64,000 nucleotides of DNA from Polytrichum commune (Eukaryota; Streptophyta; Polytrichopsida; Polytrichales; Polytrichaceae). The stretch's first letter is position 1, and each line of letters starts with the position of its first letter. The DNA is taken from assembly GCA_950295325.1 (NCBI GenBank), contig OX485808.1:41872527-41936526 (forward strand), read 5' to 3'. A model generated the notes under the pieces. That model ran no database searches and had not been told where the DNA came from. It saw nothing but the letters and a program-made list of their open reading frames with translations. A program made the translations under genes and the position numbers. Below, one piece after another: positions 55,504 through 64,000 of this stretch.

Positions 55504-57309
55504 CTTATATAGCCTATATACTTATTAAATTATCAGTATCATTTTTCAAAAAAATTAAATCCAACTTGAAATATGTACAAATGGGAATTATATATGAAAA
55601 CATTGACTATATTGACCCCAAAAAAAAACGATTTCATCAACTGAGGACAATCGGCCAATATAATCACTAATTACCTACTTGCACGGCCAGTCCATTGTCT
55701 GAAGTTAAACCCTTGAAGAAGTCCAGCAGGCAATAGGCTTAGTTAGGTAAGCAGGTTGATTAGGGGGTTAATGATGGCGGAGGGCAGGTAAGCTCAATTA
55801 GTGCTATAGTAACTGCCATAGGCTATCATTACTCGGATCACGAGCCGCCAAGGAGGCGAAACAACTGGTGGTTACAGCTGCTGAACAGACTCCGGAGAAG
55901 CTCGATCATAGTCTATTGAAGTGATCGAAGGAGAAGAATGAGCTTCTGTATGCGGTTGAGAGAAGCTGACTGCGGCGAAAAGTGCTCTTGCAACAGGTAA
56001 GTTGCAAGTTCTTTGGAAAATTTTGCTGTCAATTTGAATACATGCTTGGTTGCTGATGAAACTGCATTTAAATCACCCCGGACTATCGCCTCTTGCAAGT
56101 AATGGATTGATATCGACCAAGGCTATGGACTGTTGGTGATAGTGAGAATAGCTCAATCAGCAAAAGAGAGCAGGTGAGGCCATAGATTGAGTTAAGGAGA
56201 AAATTTAGGAAGAAATGGCAATCAGTTGAAGCAAAAACAGTCTAAAATAATCTCAAGTTGATTTAAGCAAGAAAGAAAACAAACAATCTTATTCATCAGG
56301 AGAGGAGTGAATATCAGATGCCGAGTGGAAATCACTGGAGAACTCAATACAAAAGAGGAGAAAAGAAGAGAAAATGACGAGTGAATGAGGATTAGGCCAT
56401 TGGCAGTTGTGAGTGTGAATGAAGGAATCTGTAGAAAACTATCACTCCCACATTGATTCCAGAGAAAAGCTGATAGTTTGAGAGACCATAGGCTGAGTGC
56501 AATAGTCTCCAGAGGATGGTTCTTACAAAAAAGAGTAACAGCTGTAGAAAGAAGCTAATATAGACCAGAAACAGAAGAGTGAGTCAGGATGAACAAAAAA
56601 GTAAAAAATATGTATATATGAACAGTTGTTGCCGAAGTGCCCGGAATCACCCAAAGATGAAAGAAGATTGAGGAATCTGAAGAAAAGAAACAAATGGAGT
56701 TAGTTCAGAATACATGAACTTTAGTTGTTACAACAAGAACTCTTTGATAGAAAAGTCAACAATATGGTTGAAAGTAGAGCATTCTTCTCTATAGTGAAGT
56801 CACTTAGATCTTCATCTTATCTCTTATCTCTATCTCCTCTCTATAGACGAAATACAAAAAGAAGGTCATTGTAATCTTATGTGGTCCATAGTCTGAAATT
56901 AGGACAGTGGGGAGAAATGTGAGTAAAGGGAGTAATTGTTACCCTGTAAAAGCGGAAAGGTGTCCATTTTAAAGTATCCACAGTAGAACCGGAGTCTCTA
57001 CTTGCAAAAGGTTACTAGGTCAATGGTCTGTAGTGGCAAATATTACGTGGGAAGTCCAGAAAGAAAAGATAATTTAGACTTGAGGGAAAACACAGTTAAA
57101 CTCTCTTGTGAGGATAAGTCATTGATGAAAGATAAAGAGGCATCTACTGAGTAAGACCTTGAGGGTAGTTGATAGTGTGATTCCATGGGCTGGTAGTTTT
57201 ACTGCTCCTCTCAAACCATTGACAGACGTGTACTTGGACTGGTATCAGATTATACAGACTATAGGCTACATTGAGTCACTGACCCCAAGCTTTTTCATTC
57301 GGGGAAACC
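55504..57309 (+). mobile_element. Element 4 spacer between pol and extra ORF, with dispersed CCATWGTCTG-like motifs
   Basis: About 1.8 kb without a convincing ORF. Exact CCATTGTCTG at 55692 and CCATAGTCTG at 56886, plus near matches (for example 55906, 56500, 57021), are scattered through it and recur after 60 kb. Confidence 0.55.
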
Positions 57310-59997
57310 ATGACGCTCTTCAGCTATGCAACATCAGAGCTGGACAAGGTGGAGGAGGCAGAGCCCGTCCTTGCTCTCAAACCTATGGTCTTGCCTGTAA
57401 TAAGCATGCCGCTGAAGGTAGCCTGGAAAAACAATAAGGAGAAATTAGAGAAAGCAGGGATATTTAACTACTTATGTTGGATTCAAAGCGTGACAAGGAT
57501 GGCTTATGTGGATAAGGCTGCCCAATTTATTCAGACTTATTCCACAGAAACAGCTACCGCACAGGTCGATGGCAGGACAATAGACTGTGGGATCGTTATT
57601 ATAGCTAGGAATTTGTGGCTCCCAAAGGAAGGATTGTTGTTGGACGAGATGCCTGGACTGACGAAGAAGCAGCACGAGGAACTGTTCGAGGGGGAATTCG
57701 TTCGCACGCCCAGAGGGTGCCCATTAAACAAGGCCAAACATCACTGGAGACCATGGCTCAAGTTTGTAAATGATTACCTGGTTTTTTGTCCTCAAAGAGA
57801 AATGATGACACAAAAGATAATTGTTGCAACATTGTATACTTGGGAGGGCAAGGAGGTGAACTGGGCTCAAGCGGTGCAGCAGAAAATGGGAGAGGAGATC
57901 AGAGTGCGCCAACTGGACACTTCCAAGACATTGGAGATATTCTCTGCATTCTACATTTCAATTCTGTGCAGAGAACCACCTATCCCTGCAGCTCCATGTG
58001 TTCCATCGACTTCCACCCTAACCCCAAGTCCGCTGTCTAGCCCGGGAGACTCTGATAGCCTACATAACAAAAACCATCGTCTCAGGGTGAAGCTGCAGGC
58101 AGTGAAGAAGGACTTACAAGAAAAGAGGGAGGCCTTGATGACGTGTCAGACAGCTACGGTCAAGCACATAATGGAACTGGCCGAAGCTCTTAAGGAGAAA
58201 ATGGACCAGCATATTAAGCTGGAGGAAAATAAGAAGGCCATGGACACCTACTTGAAGCAGTTGGCCGTAGCAGAAGAAGAGAAGATGGCCTTGCTAAATC
58301 AACTTAGCAAATTCAAAGGAGAGCGAGAGCAATTGGCGGAGTGCCAAGCCGCGTTGAAACAAACCAGTTTGGAGAATGCACAGCTGAGGGAGAAATTGCA
58401 GGAGCGGGAGGGTGAGTTGGCACAACAAAAAGCTATGCTAGCTTGCACAAAGGCAAGTCAACCCTCCGTGACTGTAACGGTAACAAATCCTGTCAATTTG
58501 GCACTTTTACCTTCAGATTGTGTTACGGAATTGTGGAATTGGGAATCAAGAGGACCTGCCGCCAAGGATTTGTGGCAGATGTTTGAAATTCAGTGTCAAT
58601 TGTTCTTTGTAGTCACAGGGCTTAAGAGAAAAGAGTGGCTAGACCATAGTAGATTCCTGAAAGTGTGGCAGCAGAGCGTAGAGTGGGGGGTAGAAAATTT
58701 GTTCGTAGAAATCTTGGTTAGAAAAAAGCTTAACCTTTCTGACCCTTACTCTGCCTTTGTTATAATTGGGGACCTAGGAGCTAGGGTTTTACTTTACTAT
58801 GCTAGCCTAGAACATCAGTGGGTGTTACGACACCAATTTCCCGACTTTGCTGAGAGAAGAGAGGTGTCATTGTTTGAGTACGGGACTCAGGTCAATTCCC
58901 AGTTCTATAGTCAAGAGTGGGATAACTTGCAGCGTGGAAAGATACATTGAAGAAACTCCTAGGCCAACTAAAACATCCAGATTTTGTGTCAGAGGTGTTA
59001 GTTGCAAACATTCAGCGTCTTTCGTTGTGCCCGAATGAAGATTTCTCAGGGTCCCACTACATCTACCAATTCGACAGGGTAGTCAATAGACTTGAGCGTT
59101 ATATAGAGGATGTATCAGTTCAGAAGAGACCCTTGTTGAACCTACAGGGTCAAGTCCAGTTTGACCTTCCCCTTGAAAATTATGTCACTGTCTGTTTACC
59201 CTACCATAGAACTACCTGTGATAGGCAGTCCCCTTACGTTAAAGTACTTAGGACAATATACTCTCATGTTTGACAAGCCTGAGGAAGAACCAGTTCCGAC
59301 CTGGTCGGCAATTGCATGGCTGTTAGAGGACTATGGGCTCTCACGGATCGAGGAGGTACCTGCCGATATTCAGTATCGGAGGATTTCAAGACAATGGCCT
59401 ACAATTCCACCAGCGGCTGTAAAAAGCCACCCCCATTATTGTCCTTGCCCTCGGAGGCAGAAATGGAATCCGGCAGCGACCTTGTCAGGCATGGAGTATA
59501 ACTGGCCGATTATACCTGGACCTAAGGCTACGGCAGCTGAGTGTCAAGCAACTTACAGACAATTTTTCCAAATGCATGCTCACCACAGAGACCCTGTTTG
59601 TTTCCGAGCTGCAGTTTTTGCGAATGTGCTCTCTCATTGGTGTGGACTGTGGAACATGACTATTGACGTGAACCAATATCACGAGAGTCATCACGAGTTT
59701 TTGTTGTTGCTTAAGCTGCAGTATCGACCAACACGCTGGGTGCGGATTGTAGAGGTGATGGCCATAACCCACTTCATTGCAGGAGCTCACAAATGTCTAA
59801 TCAACGAGTTCCCGAATACCAGAGCAGGGCCATTGGAAAGATTTTTGCGGTGGCAGAGGACGAACACTCCTGAGCTGGTGGCGAGAGATGAAGATCTCCA
59901 AAAGGCAATCCAAAAGATGGAGCACCGTGAGCTCAAGAGAATTGTTGAAGAACCTGCGTACCACGGTGGACCTGCTTCCAAATTACTTCGAAGATAG
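57310..59997 (+). pseudogene. Element 4 extra sense ORF: coiled-coil protein of unknown function (two frameshifts)
   Basis: A third gene-like region downstream of integrase, in the same orientation. From ATG 57310 the frame is open for 546 codons to 58950: a globular N-terminal part (VRTPRGCPLNKAKHHWRPWL, EGKEVNWAQAVQQKMGEEI), a Ser/Pro linker (~230-250), a long coiled coil (~252-380) and a second globular part (FEIQCQLFFVVTGLKRKEWL). The coding signal moves to another frame near 58940 and back near 59195, then stays open to 59997 (SRQWPTIPPA, CPCPRRQKWNP, NVLSHWCGLWN). Total ~895 codons. No signal peptide or clear membrane segment is seen, so it does not look like the Env-like ORF of Athila. 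I do not recognise the family. The frameshifts are probably decay. Confidence 0.7.
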
Positions 59998-60023
59998 GTT
60001 GCTGAGGGACCAGCAACAGTCTT

Positions 60024-60032
60024 AGTAGGGGG
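60024..60032 (+). other. Second PPT-like tract, probable 3' PPT of element 4
   Basis: AGTAGGGGG lies 27 bp after the extra ORF stop, followed by CTATGTCATCC; a TG start at about 60036 would be a normal LTR start. It echoes the tract at 55491. Confidence 0.55.
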
Positions 60033-60035
60033 CTA

Positions 60036-61870
60036 TGTCATCCAACTTTTTTGGTTTTGAGTAACCATTTCAGGAATAGATGTGAACAGGGTAGGACAAT
60101 AGCCTGATATTATCAAACTAGAACGCAAAGTAGAGGCTATTATCTCGAGATTCCAGGAACTCGGGATTATAAGGGCTATCGTCTGATTCAGGGAAGTGTA
60201 GTCCCTGGATTCTCTCAAAGAAAGTATATACCCTGAAAATGACTTAAGAGAGGGGATCACTCCCTCCTTTGGCGAATTGACATATTATTGTTTTGAATAG
60301 AAAGCTATTCGGCCATTGTGCCATTGTCTGACTTTTGAGTGATCATTCCATTCTACTAACTTCTGGATTTGTTTTGCAACCGGAGATAAAGTTATCATTT
60401 GTTGTTGGATATGTGGTCAACTTACGCAGAAGATTGCGAGGTTATTCATGTGTGATCCCTGAGTCAGTTTGTTTTGAAATACTTACCTTGTCCATTATCT
60501 GTCGTAGTGTGTGATTGGACTTGTCTGTTATTATCAATTATGTGTGTATTCAACGAGAGAGATGGCTGAGCTAGTTTAAAGAGTAAATCATCAATTTGAC
60601 TATCATCTTAATAAATCGTGCTGGATTTCAGTTACTCCGAGTTGCTGGCATTAATACCATATTAGCAGAGTGATTGAATGATCGAGAATGATTGTGAATT
60701 GATGAAGTGTTCCGAAGTAGAATCAGAAACTTAGCTTCCCCTGTGATCACCGTGCTGAGATTTTCCCTTGTTAAATATTATTGTCTGCACGAGAGAATAA
60801 GTTGTGAGAGATCGTTGTCGCATTCACCATAGCCTGGAAAGGGTAAAGTTTGAAGGAAGCATAAAGTTGTTCAATAGCCGGAGTGCTTGTGCCGGTGGTC
60901 GTGAAGTTGCAGGGCAATAGACGAGCAGTTTGAGTGGTCTATAGACTCAGCCGAATTTGTCACGACGGCCTACACCTTTGAAGATGAAGCGGTTTCAGTG
61001 TCTGTCACTTGGTGATTGTCGATAGACTCCGGTGGTGCCGAAGGGGCAAGATGAGAAGTCCATTGTCTGTGAAGAGAACCTGGAATTACCAATTGGAGTT
61101 TGCTGGAATCCTTTGACCTGCTCTCATGGTACCATGTATTGATTTCTATGAGTATATTGAAAATGTGACTTGAGCTTGCTTAATTATTCTGTGTAAAACA
61201 ATTGGTAATCCCATAAGCTAAATGAAATTATTCAATTGAAGGAAAGCAATATCAGATAGTGATGTTAAAAGCAACAGGTACCATGGCATTATACTTTGCG
61301 GTGACAAGGTACTAATCAAAAAGACAATTGTCGGACTGGCACATTAAAAGGATTACTTAATTAATGAATGCAGAACAACCTTGTAAGGATTACTGAACTG
61401 ACATTTCAAGTTATATTAAAAGGGATTAATGAAGGAAAGTCTATGGGTTTCTCCAGAGGGCCCTCGCCTTTGGAATTAGACCAAAATGTGGTACTTTATT
61501 CATGACAATGGTCTATGGCTGTGCCTATGCTTGTGCACCGCACTATTGTTTAATTGAAATGAACCCACTGCCAGACAATTGTCTGGGGAATTAGAGTGAG
61601 GAGAGTGACTGCCACTATTGCATGTACTGTTGATGAGAGATTTACCAGCTTTTGTTATGTATTTCCAATCCAAATGTGAGCTGCAAACCGGAATTACAAG
61701 TGTAATAACTCGGTAATTTCCCTAAGCAAACCCATTTAAGACACCTAGATGATCTAAAAGTCACCTTTTAAGTCTTCCCTGAGTGTTTCCCTGGGTTTTG
61801 TTTGTAACCAAAAAGCTAACTACACATCTCACATGGTCATTAGTCTTTGCAACTGAACTTTTGGGGTTAG
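60036..61870 (+). mobile_element. Putative 3' LTR or 3' region of element 4
   Basis: Non-coding, starting TGTCATCCAAC after the purine tract. No second copy is in the window and no end was identified, so the LTR call rests on position only. It holds exact CCATTGTCTG at 60321 and 61060 and the perfect 16-bp palindrome CCAGACAATTGTCTGG at 61571-61586. LTR H is inserted at 61870. Confidence 0.45.
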
Positions 61871-63488
61871 TGTGAGGCCAAATCCACCACCCTTTAGCGT
61901 CCTAGTCCGGGTGATGGCTTTGAGAATCACATTCAATTCCTAATACCATAACGTGAATTGCTATATGGCTCTTATGTCCAAGGTACTAACTTCACCTTAA
62001 CTTACTTGCTTTATTATTGTGAGCATCGTTGCTCGTAGTGGAATTTGATTTCTCAAGGGTCCAACCCGCGGCCTTGGCCACACATGCCCTTAAAGAGATC
62101 CCTCTAGACTTCTTGATCTTTACTTCCTTTATCTTATCCTTGCTAGGATCCTCCACATTCTCCATTACTTGTGCACGTAATATATTCCAACCAAAGAGTA
62201 CGAGTGTTTAAAAACACTTGCCTCAATGGGTAACCATCAACACATTTAAAAGTCACACACACTTCTACTTTCCTAATGAATCCAACTCTACCTAAAAACC
62301 AAGATGGCATGAAAGAATCTAGTATGGTCTAGTAATCCCGCAAGGGATTAGCCTAACTACAACCCCCAAAGTAGCCTAACTTATTAAAGCCTTAACCTTA
62401 AGCCCCACCTGCTAAACCGGGTTAGCCCCAGCTTTAATTCGTCTAAGACCAGCTGCTGCCGGTAAGCTCCAGCCTTAATTCTCCTAAGCCCCCTCTGCTA
62501 AACCGGGTCAGCTCCCGCCTTAATTCGTCTAAGACCCGCTGCTGCCGGTCAGCTCCAGCCGAATCTTTCTAAACCCAGTTGTTGCCTAGGTCAGCTCCAG
62601 CCTGAATCCTTCTAAACCCAACTGCTACCTGATTAGTCCCAGCTTTAATTCGTCTAAGACCCGTTGCTGCCGGTCAGCTCCAGCCTGAATCCTTCTAAAC
62701 CCAGCTGCTGCCTGAGTCAGCTCCAGCCCGAATCCTTCTAAACCCAGTTGCTGCCTGGGTTAGCTCCGGCCTTAATTCTTCTAAGACCAGCTGCAATCCC
62801 GGGTTAGCTCCAGCATGAATTCTTCTAACCCAACTGCTAGCCTGATTAGCTCCCTCCACTCCCTATCTTATCTAAACTTAACTCTAATCACTATCTCCTC
62901 TAAACTCCCTCTAATCACTATCTCCTCTACCTCACTACAACACACATACACACACCCACACAAGAGAGAGAGAGCTTAACTAATTAACTTCACTAAAAAC
63001 TAATGTCCCACACACGTGGCTCAAGCTCTTAAGAGCTTGCTCCCTTGAGAGCGCTTGATGGAGAGAGTTGTAAATGAGAGAGAAAACACCTTAAGTAGCA
63101 AAGAGGGAGAGAGGGAGAGAGAGGTGAGGATAGGGTGAGAGGATTAGCACCTCCAATCACCATCCCTTAACCTTCTCCTCTAAAGTAGGGACTAATCCCC
63201 ATCCACCAAGCTTCCTTCTTCCTAAACTAACAAGGTGGATCCAAAAGTGGGCATTTAACCCGCGGAGCTCACCTTGCTTCACCTTACCCCCTACTCACAT
63301 AATCAAGGCATTATCCTATTGAACTTAACCCTTGAAATAACCACCCAACACATTCTAAAGCCTAAACTTAAATCCAAACCACACTTCACTCTTTTTATGT
63401 TTTGTGAATAATCATAACACATCAAAGTCAAACTAAAATTGGTTTCGAAGAGTTAATCACCACATGTGGGCACCATTTTGGGCTCACA
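61871..63488 (-). mobile_element. Solo LTR H (1618 bp), TSD GTTAG
   Basis: From TGTGAGGCCAAATCC to ACCATTTTGGGCTCACA on the minus orientation. GTTAG is at 61866-61870 and 63489-63493. It is close to LTRs C and G over the ~500 bp next to 63488. It carries the G-box and palindrome near 63014-63039. No internal element sequence remains. Confidence 0.93.
62400..62840. repeat. ~43-60-bp minisatellite in LTR H (about 10 copies)
   Basis: Variable units containing CAGCTCCAGCCTGAATCC, TTCTAAACCCAGCTGCTGCC and TTAATTCGTCTAAGACC. It lies ~530 bp from the LTR 3' end, the same place as the array in LTR C, but with different sequence. Confidence 0.88.
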
Positions 63489-64000
63489 GTTAGCGTTCTC
63501 TATTCTTACATGATTTAAAATTTGGCAAAATTTTAAAGGTCATTTAATATGATTTTGAAGCATTCACATAAAATTTCCACCATCTGGTGGTGTATGAACA
63601 ACGGATGTATGGACATATGAAATATTGGGCTAGGAGTTACAAAAAAATGAAATGAAAGGTCTTAAGGATGCAGACATCTTAGTGGAATGGGATTTTTTAT
63701 CCATGTAGATGTTGGTACACATGACATTTTTGTAGACATGTGTAAATGCCTCAACCGATGTTCAAGGTTGAAGATCTCATTTGCTTTTTAAAATGAAGGG
63801 CACCAAAATTAATCGACGACATGTGGAGCATTAACTTTTTTCGCATGCTTTTAAAAAGAAAAATAGATAATTGAAAATTATGAGAAAAATACAAAAATGT
63901 CATCGTGGAATCAAAGATTTGGAATTAAATCAACAGTTTATTCAAACATGACATAACATGGTCGCATATGTATGGGAGCTTAAGTACTTCTACTTAAAGT
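63489..64000. other. Unassigned AT-rich DNA after the solo LTR
   Basis: Continues the sequence interrupted by LTR H. No ORF or repeat recognised. Confidence 0.4.

Noticed and set aside
57310-59997. Env-like protein
   Set aside because: No signal peptide, furin-like site or clear membrane segment was seen; a coiled coil alone is not enough.

Overview
The window is plant nuclear DNA made almost entirely of nested transposable elements. Evidence for a plant: several Ty3/gypsy elements with plant-type Gag zinc knuckles, a chromovirus with a C-terminal chromodomain, a plant-type hAT transposase (BED finger, DUF659, hAT dimerisation domain), SWIM and RING-like gene fragments, intron-like splice signals, and long solo LTRs with 5-bp target duplications. 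No intact host gene, tRNA, rRNA or CRISPR array was recognised. The species cannot be fixed from sequence alone; a large land-plant genome is all I can support.

Layout. 0.4-7.1 kb: a chromovirus LTR scrap split by a solo LTR, then the 5' part of an OTA-type (Athila/Tat-like) element 1 with two more solo LTRs nested in its leader and gag. 7.1-16.6 kb: element 2, with a 2.27-kb LTR, PBS, leader, an open Gag-protease ORF, an in-frame UGA and a truncated RT, ending in an inverted, apparently identical 1.98-kb copy of its own LTR. 16.6-22.6 kb: a 5'-truncated chromovirus with an open pol ORF and 3' LTR. 22.7-29.7 kb: a decayed RING-like coiled-coil gene convergent with a long open hAT transposase gene, then a G-rich tract and a hAT-like terminus. 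30-31.9 kb: an unknown ORF and a 48-bp minisatellite. 31.9-42.1 kb: element 3, a recent non-autonomous OTA element with apparently identical LTRs, whose RT, RNase H and integrase core are deleted in frame. 42-48 kb: mostly unassigned DNA with a foldback element, an LTR scrap carrying a 50-bp minisatellite, and a SWIM-finger fragment. 48.2-50.9 kb: two adjacent minus-strand LTRs. 50.9-61.9 kb: element 4, an OTA element with gag-pol and a long extra sense ORF downstream of integrase. 61.9-63.5 kb: a final solo LTR with target duplication.

How the parts relate. Elements 2 and 4 each have an in-frame UGA followed by CAA between protease and RT, the place where Ogre-type elements are known to separate these domains. 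Element 3 keeps Gag, protease and cis signals (LTRs, PBS, PPT) but must borrow RT and integrase from a relative. The LTR family shared by elements 1 and 2 and the solo LTRs carries, at one position, a minisatellite whose sequence differs from copy to copy although the flanks are conserved. All statements come from reading the sequence; no alignment or database search was run.
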